Source: an uncultured Pelagibacteraceae bacterium (GTDB lineage: Bacteria; Pseudomonadota; Alphaproteobacteria; Pelagibacterales; Pelagibacteraceae). From it: a DNA stretch of 64,000 bases. Position 1 is the first letter of the stretch. The number at the start of each line of letters is the position of its first letter. The notes beneath the pieces are model-generated. The model searched no databases. It was not told the DNA's origin and saw only the letters and a list, made by a program, of their open reading frames with translations. The stretch covers positions 62,001 to 126,000 of the forward strand of contig CABZOF010000001.1 of assembly GCA_902527215.1 (NCBI GenBank). The letters run 5' to 3'. The position numbers were made by a program, and so were the translations under genes. Of the stretch, positions 18,147 through 27,535 are shown piece after piece.

Positions 18147-19106
18147 CTAGGATTTTGCAAACAAATTTGTCAATTCATAAACAATTGTTGCAGCTGCTAA
18201 AGAAGTTACTTCTGCATGATCATACGCTGGTGCTACCTCAACTACATCTGCTGAAACTAAGTTTAATCCTGACAATCCTCTTATAACATTTACCATTTCT
18301 CTAGTAGTCATTCCAGCTATCTCAGGTGTGCCTGTTCCAGGGGCAAAAGCTGGATCTAAGACATCAATATCTATGGATAAATATAAAGCATTGTCTCCTA
18401 CTCTTTTTCTAATTCTCTCAACTATTTTGTCTATACCTTCTGTTTGAAATTCGTCACAATGAATTATTTTAAAACCAAAACTTTCGTCATTTTTAATATC
18501 TTCCCGGCTATAGAGTGGACCTCTAATTCCAACATGCATTGATGCATCATCTAAAAATAAATTTTCTTCTCTAGCTCTCCTAAATGGTGTTCCATGCGTG
18601 TAAGGTGCTCCAAAATAGGTATCCCAGGTATCTAAATGTGCATCGAAATGGACTAATGATACAGGACCTTTATTTTTTTTATTAATTGCTCTAAGCAATG
18701 GAACAGCTATTGTATGATCACCACCTAGACTAATTATTCCACCTACTTTATTTAAAAGATCTGTAGCACCAATTTCTATTTGTTTTATTGCTTCATCAAT
18801 ATTAAACGGATTACACGCAATATCTCCTGCATCAGCAACTTGTTGAACTTTAAAAGGTTCAACATCGTAACTTGGATGGTAATTTGTTCTTAAATGTCTT
18901 GAAGCTTGTCTAATGCTTTGGGGTCCAAATCTTGCTCCAGGTCTAAAACTCGTTCCAGAGTCAAAAGGAACTCCTACAATTGCCACATCACAACTTTCAA
19001 CATCCCTTAGTTCAGGTAATCTTGCAAATGTAGATGGTCCTGCATATCTCGGAACTTTAGTTCCACTAACTGGTTGAATGGGATTTTTATTTTTTTCTTT
19101 TTTCAT
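18147..19106 (-). CDS. speB: Agmatinase / guanidinobutyrase-family ureohydrolase
   Basis: A 319-residue manganese ureohydrolase that splits urea from a guanidino compound. The metal motifs are GGDHTIAVPLLRA, VHFDAHLDTWD and LSIDIDVLDPAFAPGTGTPE, all intact. The N-terminal PGARFGPQSIR segment is typical of the SpeB branch rather than arginase. Agmatine or 4-guanidinobutanoate are the usual substrates; the downstream aldehyde dehydrogenase fits either. The symbol is family-level. Confidence 0.87.
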   Translation of the reverse strand: MKKEKNKNPIQPVSGTKVPRYAGPSTFARLPELRDVESCDVAIVGVPFDSGTSFRPGARFGPQSIRQASRHLRTNYHPSYDVEPFKVQQVADAGDIACNPFNIDEAIKQIEIGATDLLNKVGGIISLGGDHTIAVPLLRAINKKNKGPVSLVHFDAHLDTWDTYFGAPYTHGTPFRRAREENLFLDDASMHVGIRGPLYSREDIKNDESFGFKIIHCDEFQTEGIDKIVERIRKRVGDNALYLSIDIDVLDPAFAPGTGTPEIAGMTTREMVNVIRGLSGLNLVSADVVEVAPAYDHAEVTSLAAATIVYELTNLFAKS

Positions 19107-19158
19107 TTTTAATTGTCTAAAGTAATATTATTTTAGCATATAGTTCTATAATTATTTA

Positions 19159-19881
19159 ATGAGGATATTGTTTATTTTATTGTTGGTACTTCAATTTAAC
19201 TTTGTCAAAGCTGATGAAATTAACTATCTATTAAAAATACCAAACTTAGAAATATATGATTTGAAAAGCCAAAATGGACTTAAATACCTAACAACTAAGA
19301 AAAATTTTCAAATTGGGGCTAAAAACAATATTAGTTGTGAAAAATTAGATAAAGAGAATTTGGATAATAGATTTTTATTAATCAAGAAAAATCTAGATTT
19401 ATATAGTGATGAGTTTTTAGATAAAATAAATTTAAGATTTATAGTTCTTTGTCAAAATTTATTTATTTCAGAAATTAACACTGCTGGAATTCCAGACTAT
19501 AAAAAGAGAACTTTAATATTAGATTTAATGTTTAATGAAAAATATTTTGAAAGAGTAATACATCATGAAGTATTTCATTTAATTCAAGATAGTTTTCCAA
19601 AAATATTTAATGAAGAAGTTTGGTCAAGTTTTAACAAAAAAAATTTTAAGTACGCAGAATGCTCAACATGCACAGATAAATTAGGATTAGATATTTATAA
19701 TAATACAAATGGATTCTTAACAGAATATTCTAAAACTATTCCCTCAGAAGATATGGCTGAAGTTTATTCTTTTATTGTAACAGATAAAGAAAACATTGAT
19801 CAGATAAAAAAAATTGACCCTATAATATTTAATAAAGTTGAATTTATTAACTCAAAATTAAATGAAATAAATAATTTATAA
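19159..19881 (+). CDS. Secreted protein with HExxH zinc-protease-like motif
   Basis: A 240-residue protein with a cleavable-looking signal peptide (MRILFILLLVLQFNFVKA). The sequence ERVIHHEVFHLIQD contains HEVFH at residues 136-140, an HExxH zinc motif. A glutamate in SEDMAEVYSF, about 60 residues on, could be the third ligand. CSTCTD may form a disulfide or metal site. I do not recognise a named family. It precedes the cyclophilin gene by seven bases, suggesting a shared role in the cell envelope. Protease activity is inference. Confidence 0.7.
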   Translation: MRILFILLLVLQFNFVKADEINYLLKIPNLEIYDLKSQNGLKYLTTKKNFQIGAKNNISCEKLDKENLDNRFLLIKKNLDLYSDEFLDKINLRFIVLCQNLFISEINTAGIPDYKKRTLILDLMFNEKYFERVIHHEVFHLIQDSFPKIFNEEVWSSFNKKNFKYAECSTCTDKLGLDIYNNTNGFLTEYSKTIPSEDMAEVYSFIVTDKENIDQIKKIDPIIFNKVEFINSKLNEINNL

Positions 19882-19888
19882 TTTTATC

Positions 19889-20542
19889 ATGATCAAAAAA
19901 ATACAAGCTTCAACTGGAGAAAAAATTTTATTAATTTTTTTGATTTTACTCGCGATTATTTCGTTTTTATTTTATTTCACAATAAAAAATAAGTGTCTGT
20001 TTGTAGAGAAAGTTGACTTACAAAGAATAAATTTTCAGAATACTGAAAATATTGTAGTTATGAATGTCGAATGTGGCGAGGTTGTTATTGAACTATTGCC
20101 AAATTTATCTCCCAATTCAGTTGAAAGATTTAAATTTTTTATTTCAAATGGTTACTATGATGGATCTGCTTTTTATAGAGTAATCAAAGATACTTTAATA
20201 CAAGCGGGAGATTTAGAGTACGGGAATATAGAAAATATTGACTACTATCGAGTAGGCAGTGGTAAATCTAAGCTTGGTTTAATAAATTCTGAAATTAGTA
20301 ATAAATTTGAGTTTAAGGCAGGTAGCATTGGACTGGTGAGAAGTGATGCTTTTAACACGGAAGACAGTGAATTTTTTATTCTGTTAAAAGATATTCCTCT
20401 ATTTAATGGTGAGTATACACCAATAGGCAAAGTCATTTATGGATTAGATGCTTTGGCTAAAATAAAATCCTCTGATAAAACAGAGTATGTTCTAAGACCT
20501 GACTATTTAATTGATTTTAAATTATTGGAACAACACAATTAA
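19889..20542 (+). CDS. Membrane-anchored cyclophilin-type peptidyl-prolyl isomerase
   Basis: A 217-residue protein with an N-terminal membrane anchor at about residues 13-32 followed by a cyclophilin domain. Visible family segments are GEVVIELLPNLSPNSVERFK, NGYYDGSAFYRVI, LIQAGD, and SEFFILLKDIPLFNGEYTPIG. It catalyses proline isomerisation, probably on the periplasmic side. The active-site region is diverged from E. coli PpiA. The 3' end overlaps a small convergent ORF by 21 bases. Confidence 0.85.
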   Translation: MIKKIQASTGEKILLIFLILLAIISFLFYFTIKNKCLFVEKVDLQRINFQNTENIVVMNVECGEVVIELLPNLSPNSVERFKFFISNGYYDGSAFYRVIKDTLIQAGDLEYGNIENIDYYRVGSGKSKLGLINSEISNKFEFKAGSIGLVRSDAFNTEDSEFFILLKDIPLFNGEYTPIGKVIYGLDALAKIKSSDKTEYVLRPDYLIDFKLLEQHN

Positions 20543-20650
20543 GAACACAATTATTATTGCAGTTGCATAATAATAAGGCATTTTCTTCTTCCAAGTAATT
20601 AGGATTTTAGTTGCAGTGTCTACTTGTTTTTTTGTGGGTTTATTTGCCAT
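20522..20650 (-). CDS. 42-residue single-pass membrane protein (small ORF)
   Basis: ATG at 20650-20648 (minus) opens a 42-codon frame ending TAA at 20524-20522. The first 24 residues are polar and basic (MANKPTKKQVDTATK, later WKKKM); the last 15 are hydrophobic (ATAIIIVFLIVLFQ). It begins seven bases after the stop of the beta-oxidation gene on the same strand and fills the spacer to the cyclophilin gene, whose end it overlaps. No family is recognised. The tail-anchor layout and fit suggest a real gene. Confidence 0.5.
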   Translation of the reverse strand: MANKPTKKQVDTATKILITWKKKMPYYYATAIIIVFLIVLFQ

Positions 20651-20657
20651 ATTAATA

Positions 20658-22880
20658 TTAGTTAACTAAAGGTTTTCCAGTTGTTAATGTGTGCTTAATT
20701 CTTTGTTGAGTTTTCTCTGTCTCAATTAATTTCATAAATGCATCTAACTCTAATTTATATAGATCATCCTCTGATAAAGTTTTTTCTAAAGTAGTATCTC
20801 CTCCACTTAGAACTTTTGCCAACTCCTTTCCAACTTCCATGCCATGATCAAGAATAACTTTTTCATTATATAATTTTTCTAACATTTTTACCATTTTGTC
20901 ATAAACAATATTTCCTGATAGTTTAAATGTACATTCCTCTGGAGGGAAAAAATCTTTATTATTTTGAATTATCTCTTTAGAAACCTCTAATAAACTATTT
21001 CTACTCATTATCTTTTTATCCTCAGGTCTTAAATATTTTAATGGCTCAGCTTCAATTGGTGAGGTTGCAGTTTTAGCATATCCAATAATATCAAAAACTT
21101 TTAAAGGAGCATAATCAGGATCATTTTTAGCCTCTTCAGTTTGAGACCATCTCCAAAGCAATTCTTTACATCCTCCACCTGCTGGAATTAATCCAACCAT
21201 AGTCTCAACTAAGCCAACTACAATATTTGTATGAGATGCAACAAAGTTACTTTGACATAAAACTTCAAAACCACCGCCCAATGCCAATCCTGATGGCGCT
21301 GATACAACTGGATATTTAGAATATTTTAAATGTTTGCAGGTCTCTTGGAAATATTTAACAAACTTTTCAATAGATTTAAAATCTCCTTTGTCCGCAAAAT
21401 TCATTGTGTAAGACAAGTTTACACCTGCTGAAAATTGCATTGCCTCATTTATTATTATTAAAGGTTTGTCCGTTGCATTTTTTAAGCTATCCATTGAGTC
21501 ATAGTCTAAAGCATTAGCCTTAGTTGTGAATTCAACAATATTAAAATCATCAAATCTATAGGTTTCAGCAGAGTTATTTTTATCTAATTTAATGGCCTTT
21601 GGTTTTATTTTTCCTAAAGTTTCTAAATCAGTATATTGTTGTCTTTCACCATAAAAGTTTTCGTCTTTACTTTGTGATAAGTTTTCAAGAAACTTGTTGT
21701 TTTCAAATGTATCTATTCTCTCAAAAAAATCCTTAACACCGATTTCTTTTAACATTTCAAAAGGTCCCTTAGACCAGTTAAACCCTAGTCTCATTGCTTC
21801 ATCAATATCATTAAATTTATCCGTAATACCTGGAACTAAAGATGATGCATATTTAATAATTTTTGAAATTACTGACCAAGCGTATTCACCGTATTTATCT
21901 TTTCTGTTAATAAGACCAACAATATCCATTTTTTCTGATCCTAAATTAAACTTTTTAGATAGTGAATATTCACCTGTTTCTAAGTTTATACCCTCTAGAA
22001 TTTTTTTATTATCAGACTTATTCATTCTATAGAAACCACCTTTTCCTTTTCTTCCTGTGTATCCAGTTTCTATAAGTTTTTTTACCAATGGTATTTCTTT
22101 CGCCACAACTTGAAAGTCATCAGTTTCAGGTAGTTCTTTAATAAAGCTTTTCAAAACATCGGCCATCAAATCAATTCCAATTAAATCATAGAGGCCAAAA
22201 ACACCTGTTTTTGGTATTCCCATTGGTCTTCCAAATACGGCGTCAGCTTCTTCAATTGTTAATTTCATTTTAAAAGCTTCAGTCATAGCAACTTGCATAG
22301 CGTATACACCAATTCTATTTCCTAAAAATCCTGGAGTATCATTACAAATTAATGCTCCTTTTCCTAAATCTTTTTCACAAAAACTTTTAAGTGAGTTTAT
22401 TTGATCTAAATCATTATTTTCATTTTTTACTATTTCTAACAAATCCATATATCTGACTGGATTAAAGAAGTGAGTTATACAAAAATCTTTTTTTTCATCA
22501 TCTGAAAGTTTCTCTGAAAGAACCTTAATCGGAATAGAAGATGTATTTGAAGAAACTATTGATCCCTTCTTTCTTTCTTTAAAAATTTTTTCATAAATAT
22601 TATGTTTAATATCAATTCTCTCAACGACAGCCTCGACTATCCAATCTGCTTCACCGACTTCATTAAAATTATCATTTATATTTCCAACATTAATATTATT
22701 TATTTTTGACTTATCTATTAATAAAGGAGGTCTAGACTTTAAGATTCTCTCTCTAGCTTTTTCAGAAATTTCGGTAGTTAAGTCTAATAATGTTACTGGA
22801 ACATTTGCATTACATAATTGAGCAGCTATTCCACTACCCATTGTACCTGACCCTATAACTACTACTTTATTAATTTTCAT
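20658..22880 (-). CDS. Two-domain 3-hydroxyacyl-CoA dehydrogenase / enoyl-CoA hydratase
   Basis: A 740-residue beta-oxidation protein. The N-terminal part is 3-hydroxyacyl-CoA dehydrogenase: VVIGSGTMGSGIAAQLC NAD-binding loop, THFFNPVRYMDLLEIV with the catalytic histidine near residue 137, and GFLGNRIG. The C-terminal part is crotonase-like: APSGLALGGGFEVLCQSN and GLVETMVGLIPAGGGCKE, containing glutamate and glycine positions of the family. The domain order, dehydrogenase first, is the reverse of E. coli FadB. It would hydrate enoyl-CoA and oxidise hydroxyacyl-CoA. The partner thiolase is not adjacent; one is encoded at 35498-36622. Confidence 0.88.
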   Translation of the reverse strand: MKINKVVVIGSGTMGSGIAAQLCNANVPVTLLDLTTEISEKARERILKSRPPLLIDKSKINNINVGNINDNFNEVGEADWIVEAVVERIDIKHNIYEKIFKERKKGSIVSSNTSSIPIKVLSEKLSDDEKKDFCITHFFNPVRYMDLLEIVKNENNDLDQINSLKSFCEKDLGKGALICNDTPGFLGNRIGVYAMQVAMTEAFKMKLTIEEADAVFGRPMGIPKTGVFGLYDLIGIDLMADVLKSFIKELPETDDFQVVAKEIPLVKKLIETGYTGRKGKGGFYRMNKSDNKKILEGINLETGEYSLSKKFNLGSEKMDIVGLINRKDKYGEYAWSVISKIIKYASSLVPGITDKFNDIDEAMRLGFNWSKGPFEMLKEIGVKDFFERIDTFENNKFLENLSQSKDENFYGERQQYTDLETLGKIKPKAIKLDKNNSAETYRFDDFNIVEFTTKANALDYDSMDSLKNATDKPLIIINEAMQFSAGVNLSYTMNFADKGDFKSIEKFVKYFQETCKHLKYSKYPVVSAPSGLALGGGFEVLCQSNFVASHTNIVVGLVETMVGLIPAGGGCKELLWRWSQTEEAKNDPDYAPLKVFDIIGYAKTATSPIEAEPLKYLRPEDKKIMSRNSLLEVSKEIIQNNKDFFPPEECTFKLSGNIVYDKMVKMLEKLYNEKVILDHGMEVGKELAKVLSGGDTTLEKTLSEDDLYKLELDAFMKLIETEKTQQRIKHTLTTGKPLVN

Positions 22881-22951
22881 AATGAGAATAAAAGCTTATA
22901 ATGAATATCTTATTCAAGAGCAACTTTAAGCCGTTAAATATTTTAATATTA

Positions 22952-23515
22952 TTATTTAATTATTTTTGTAATTGATGGAATTATTGCCACTGCTAGAGCA
23001 ATTTTGAATAATTCACTTGGTAAAAAAGGATATAGACCACCAGCTAAAGCCTTTTCATAACCGATAACTGAGCCCAAATAACCCACCCCAACAATAAAAA
23101 TAATAGAAGTTGCTATCAAAAGAGAAATTAAACTTTTAATATAAGAGTCGTTAAAATTTCTTTCTGCTAAATAGCCCACAACACCAGCTGCAATAGTCAT
23201 TCCATAAAGATAGCCAGCTGTAGGACCTGTTAAATAAAGTAATCCACCACCTTTTGCAAAAACTGGAAGTCCAATAGCTCCTTCGAAGAGATATAATAAG
23301 AGTGTAAAAAACGCTAACTTTGAACCGAATGTCATTCCAATGATAAAAACTGCAAAAGTTTGCATTGTCATTGGAACTGGCCAAAATGGAACTTGAACTT
23401 TTGACGAAAAAGCTAGGATAAGTGTACCTATTAACATCAAAGAAATATTCTGAAAATATATATTTATTCTAAAATCAGATAATAAATTTTTAATTAAAGT
23501 AGAATTATTTTTCAT
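22952..23515 (-). CDS. bioY: Biotin transporter substrate-binding membrane protein BioY
   Basis: A 187-residue inner-membrane protein with about six hydrophobic segments and the BioY hallmark GLPVFAKGGGLLYLTGPTAGYL near residue 78. BioY captures biotin, alone or with an ECF energising module. No bioM/bioN or other ECF genes are in the window, so it may act alone or share a module encoded elsewhere. Biotin uptake fits a streamlined organism that may not make the vitamin. Confidence 0.92.
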   Translation of the reverse strand: MKNNSTLIKNLLSDFRINIYFQNISLMLIGTLILAFSSKVQVPFWPVPMTMQTFAVFIIGMTFGSKLAFFTLLLYLFEGAIGLPVFAKGGGLLYLTGPTAGYLYGMTIAAGVVGYLAERNFNDSYIKSLISLLIATSIIFIVGVGYLGSVIGYEKALAGGLYPFLPSELFKIALAVAIIPSITKIIK

Positions 23516-23571
23516 CTTAGAAGGTATATAAACATACTTAAATAAAAATTTAAAATAATAAATATAAAACT

Positions 23572-25599
23572 TTAATTAATCTGGACTTTTTGTAATTCTT
23601 TTAGTGGTATGTGGCATCTGATAGAGTTTCCACTGCTAGTTATTTGCCAAGGTGGTACTTCATTTTTACAAATATCACCCAGTATTCTTGAACATCTCCC
23701 CTGAAAACTACAGCCTTTTTGTGGTGGTTTTTCTTCTACTATATCCTCAGCAACTAATTTTGGTTTGATATCTGGATCTGGTTCTAACACTGCTCCTAAC
23801 AAAACCTCTGTATAAGGGTGTGATGGAAATTGATAAACATCTTTTGATGGTCCCACTTCACACAATCTTCCTTGATAAAGAACAGCAACTCTATCACTTA
23901 TAGCTCTTACGACAGCTAAATCATGTGAAACAAATATATATGTAGTTCCAAAATCTTCTTTAAGTTGCTGTAACAAATTTAATACTGCCGCCTGAACTGA
24001 TACATCCAACGCAGATGTTACCTCATCACATAATATTATATCTGGTTTAGCTGCAAAAGCTCTTGCAACTGCAACTCTCTGTTTTTCACCACCAGATAAT
24101 TGTCTAGGGTACCTAGACATATAAAATTCTCCAAGTCTTACCTTTTGTAATAGGTCTATAATATTTTTTTTTAATTCTTCACCCTTTAAACCAAAATATA
24201 ACTTTAATGGTTGTGCTATTATTTCTTCAACAGTATGGTTTGGGTTTAATGACTCATCTGGATTTTGAAAAATTAATTGAATAATTCTTAAATCATTGGG
24301 ATCTCTCTCTTTGAGGTCAGACGATAAGTTTCTTTTTTGATCAAATTTTATTATTCCACCTTTTGTTCTAAGTAACCCAGCAATAGATTTAAGAATTGTC
24401 GACTTTCCACTACCTGACTCTCCAACTAGAGCTATAGTTTCACCCTTCTTGATATTAATATTAATATCTTTAACAGTTGGGTTGTCATCAGAAATTCTAT
24501 TTAACACTTGATCTAAAAGTTTTTGCTTAGCATAACTTATTGAAACTTCTGATAGGTTTAATATTTCTTTATCCTGTAAACTTGTCTTAATTTTATTTAC
24601 AGTTTGATTAACCTGACTATCATTCATTAAACTCTTATGATTAAAACATCTAACACTAGTGTTTAATTTTTCTAAGTACTCAAGTTGAGGAGAGTTATTT
24701 TTACATTTTTCTTCCGAAAAATTGCATCTATCAAAAAAACTACAGCCTCTATGCATTGTTCCAGGTTGAGGTTGACTACCAGGCATTGATTGTGGAAGGC
24801 CTGCTAGTGATAATTTTGGGATAGATTTAAGCAAACCATAGGTATAGGGATGAATTGGTTTTTTGAGAATATCTCTCGAGGGTCCCTCTAAAACAATTTC
24901 TCCTGAATACATTACAATAATACGGTCACTTACTTGAGCTATTGCTCCTAAGTCATGGCTCACATAAACCATTGATGTTCCAGTGTCTTTGGCGATGAAA
25001 TTAAGCAGTTCTAAGACGTGAGCTTGCGTTGTTACATCTAAGCCAGTAGTAGGTTCATCCAATAATAAAAGGTCAGGAGTTCCAGCCAATGCCATTGCAA
25101 CAGCAACTCTTTGTTGTTGTCCCCCTGAAAGTTCATGAGGATATCGAAGAGCAATTGTTTCTGGTGAAGGAAGTCTCACTTTATTTAACAATTCAGAAAT
25201 TTTTTGTTCTCTTTCCTTTTCCTCTAGATCAGAGTGTAACTGTAATGCCTCATCAATTTGATAACCTATTTTTAAATTTGGTGTTAATGCCTGTCCAGCA
25301 TTTTGTGGTATCATTGCGATTTTCCTACCTCTGATTTTTTCCAAATCTCTATTTTTCATTTTTAAAAGATTTGAGGAATTGAATTCACATTCTCCACCAA
25401 TAGTATAGAGACCATGTTTAACATACCCCATCATAGCTAATGCAAGAGTACTTTTTCCAGATCCAGACTCTCCAACAATACCAACAGTTTCGCCTTTTTT
25501 AATATTTGTGCTAATGTTTCTTAATATTAAAATCTCTTCTCCTTTTTTACTTTTAAATCCAATAGATAAATTTTTTACTTTTTGAATTATTTCAGTCAT
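23572..25599 (-). CDS. Fused double ATPase of a peptide/opine-type ABC transporter (DppD-DppF-like)
   Basis: A 675-residue protein with two complete ABC ATPase domains in tandem. Both have Walker A GESGSGKST (near residues 43 and 397); signatures are LSGGQQQRVAVAMAL and LSGGEKQRVAVARAF; Walker B motifs are LLLLDEPTT and IILCDEVTS. Each is followed by a C-terminal cysteine-rich oligopeptide-transporter domain (GCSFFDRCNF and GCSFQGRCSRI). The fusion is like GsiA/YejF and works as a pseudo-dimer. It is the last gene of the operon binding protein-hairpin-permease-permease-ATPase, one base after the second permease. Confidence 0.93.
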   Translation of the reverse strand: MTEIIQKVKNLSIGFKSKKGEEILILRNISTNIKKGETVGIVGESGSGKSTLALAMMGYVKHGLYTIGGECEFNSSNLLKMKNRDLEKIRGRKIAMIPQNAGQALTPNLKIGYQIDEALQLHSDLEEKEREQKISELLNKVRLPSPETIALRYPHELSGGQQQRVAVAMALAGTPDLLLLDEPTTGLDVTTQAHVLELLNFIAKDTGTSMVYVSHDLGAIAQVSDRIIVMYSGEIVLEGPSRDILKKPIHPYTYGLLKSIPKLSLAGLPQSMPGSQPQPGTMHRGCSFFDRCNFSEEKCKNNSPQLEYLEKLNTSVRCFNHKSLMNDSQVNQTVNKIKTSLQDKEILNLSEVSISYAKQKLLDQVLNRISDDNPTVKDININIKKGETIALVGESGSGKSTILKSIAGLLRTKGGIIKFDQKRNLSSDLKERDPNDLRIIQLIFQNPDESLNPNHTVEEIIAQPLKLYFGLKGEELKKNIIDLLQKVRLGEFYMSRYPRQLSGGEKQRVAVARAFAAKPDIILCDEVTSALDVSVQAAVLNLLQQLKEDFGTTYIFVSHDLAVVRAISDRVAVLYQGRLCEVGPSKDVYQFPSHPYTEVLLGAVLEPDPDIKPKLVAEDIVEEKPPQKGCSFQGRCSRILGDICKNEVPPWQITSSGNSIRCHIPLKELQKVQIN

Positions 25600-25600
25600 T

Positions 25601-26494
25601 TTAAACTGGAGCTTTTGTTGATCTATCTATACCTAATGCTTTAGCAAAGGCATCGGCTGTCAAATTAATACCGATTATTAAGCTGCTTAAACCAACTATT
25701 GGAGCTATCACTGACCAATAAGCAAAGGACATTAATCCTCTCGCATTTGAAATCATCAGTCCCCAATCCGGAGTTGGAGGACTAACGCCAAAACCTAGGA
25801 ATGACAAAGAGCTGAAGCCAAGTAACATCCATGACCATCTCATTGCACCTTCCACTAAAATTGCATCTCTTACATTTGGAATTATTTCATTCCATATTAT
25901 TGAAAAATTACTGTGTCCTCTTGCTCTAGCTGATACAATAAAATCTTTAGCAATTACATCATGAGTTGCAGCTCTTGCAACTCTAACAATTCCTTTACCA
26001 TAAAAGAAACCCAATGCAGGTATTAGTACTTCAGTCGATGTACCTAATAAAGATACAATCAACAACATTGCTAATATCCAAGGTATAGATAAAAATGCAT
26101 CAACAATCCTCATCACTATATCGTCAGTTTTACCACCAACTAGTCCACAAAAAATTCCTAATAGACCACCCCAAAGTAGTGCTATTAAAGATCCAAAGAA
26201 AGTAATTGTTAAAGCTGTTCTTCCGCCTAGAATTGTTCTAGTAAAAACATCCCTTCCGAGATCATCAGTTCCAAACCAATATTCAGCAGAAGGAGCTTGT
26301 AGCATCAAAGTTGGGTTTATTGCTTTAAAATCATATGGCGCAATATAAGGGCTAATAAATGCAAGTATTACATGGAAAATCAATATACTTAACCCAATAA
26401 ACCCTGATGGTCTTGAGGCCATTGTAATTATTATCTCAGAGACTTTTGCGAAATTACTTTTCTTTTCTTCCTGATAAATATTATCTAATTTCAT
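25601..26494 (-). CDS. ABC transporter permease, DppC-like
   Basis: A 297-residue inner-membrane permease. The N-terminus carries the DppC-type segment APSAEYWFGTDDLGRDVFTR near residue 70; the EAA-like loop ARARGHSNFSIIWNEIIPN is near 189. About six membrane segments. Forms the channel with the preceding permease, one base away. Substrate is probably peptides, opines or similar. Confidence 0.92.
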   Translation of the reverse strand: MKLDNIYQEEKKSNFAKVSEIIITMASRPSGFIGLSILIFHVILAFISPYIAPYDFKAINPTLMLQAPSAEYWFGTDDLGRDVFTRTILGGRTALTITFFGSLIALLWGGLLGIFCGLVGGKTDDIVMRIVDAFLSIPWILAMLLIVSLLGTSTEVLIPALGFFYGKGIVRVARAATHDVIAKDFIVSARARGHSNFSIIWNEIIPNVRDAILVEGAMRWSWMLLGFSSLSFLGFGVSPPTPDWGLMISNARGLMSFAYWSVIAPIVGLSSLIIGINLTADAFAKALGIDRSTKAPV

Positions 26495-26495
26495 A

Positions 26496-27452
26496 TTATT
26501 TTCTTATTTGTAACGTTTTTAATCTTGGATTAAGCATCAATGTCATTAGATCTGCCAATAAATTTATACTAACATATATAGATGCAAGAATTATTGCTAA
26601 AGCTTGAACTGTTGGTAAATCTCTATTTGAAATAGACTCTATAACCAACCTTCCAAGACCAGGATAATTAAAGACAACCTCAGTTACAACAACACCACCT
26701 AAAAGCCATGCAATTGTTAGAGCTACAACATTAATCGCTGGTAACAATGCATTTGGTAAAACATGTTTAAAAACCATTTTCCAATATGGAACACCTTTTA
26801 AAATTGCCATTTGAACATACTCACTTGCCATAACTTGAATGACGCTTGATCTTACCATCCGTGCCATATGAGCTGTCATAATCATTGCAATAGCGATTAC
26901 TGGTAAAATAATATTTGGTAATAGTTCAAAGAATGAAACATCAGTTGGGACTATCACGATACCAGGTAACCACTCTAACCATATTGCAATTATTAAAATC
27001 AATAATGTAGCACTGATAAACTCTGGAATAGTCATTGCAAATATAGTTACTGTTGAAATTGCTACGTCAGGCAATTTGTCTCTCCAAAGAGCAGTTACAA
27101 TTCCTAATATCAAAGCAATCGGTATACCAATAAAAATGGCAGCTGATGCTAAAACTAATGAATTTTTAATTCTTGGTCCTAGAACCTCTTTAATTGGCAT
27201 TTCTCCACTTAATGAATAACCAAAGTCTCCTTGAATAGCATTTACGGCCCAAGATACGTATCTCTCATATGCAGGAACGTTCAAACCTAATCTTCTATAA
27301 CAAGCTTCTAGTTGCTCCCCAAATGCTTGTCTCTCAAGATATGTTGTGCACGCGTCACCTGGTAAAATTTCAGTACCAACAAAAGTGATTAAAGATACGA
27401 TAAATAGAGTTATTAAGCCTAATAGAATTCTTTTTATAATTAAAAAAAGCAT
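26496..27452 (-). CDS. ABC transporter permease, DppB-like
   Basis: A 318-residue inner-membrane permease with about six membrane segments, the N-terminal RRLGLNVPAYERYVSW segment typical of DppB proteins, and the loop ILKGVPYWKMVFKHVLPNAL near residue 221 that contacts the ATPase. It is separated from the binding-protein gene by an 83-base spacer with a 12-bp hairpin. Confidence 0.92.
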   Translation of the reverse strand: MLFLIIKRILLGLITLFIVSLITFVGTEILPGDACTTYLERQAFGEQLEACYRRLGLNVPAYERYVSWAVNAIQGDFGYSLSGEMPIKEVLGPRIKNSLVLASAAIFIGIPIALILGIVTALWRDKLPDVAISTVTIFAMTIPEFISATLLILIIAIWLEWLPGIVIVPTDVSFFELLPNIILPVIAIAMIMTAHMARMVRSSVIQVMASEYVQMAILKGVPYWKMVFKHVLPNALLPAINVVALTIAWLLGGVVVTEVVFNYPGLGRLVIESISNRDLPTVQALAIILASIYVSINLLADLMTLMLNPRLKTLQIRK

Positions 27453-27496
27453 AAGAATACTTAAATTTTAAATTATTTATTTAGAAATGAAAGAGG

Positions 27497-27526
27497 TTTT
27501 ACAGGCCTACTTAAAGGCCTGTAAAA
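27497..27526 (-). terminator. Intra-operon hairpin after the binding-protein gene
   Basis: A perfect 12-base stem (27497-27508 with 27515-27526, core ACAGGCCT/AGGCCTGT) and a six-base loop ACTTAA. It lies nine bases after the binding-protein stop codon and before the permease genes. The T run after the stem on the minus strand is short, so it may be a partial terminator or an RNA-stabilising 3' end. Either would give more binding protein than permease. Confidence 0.65.
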
Positions 27527-27535
27527 CAAAAATTA

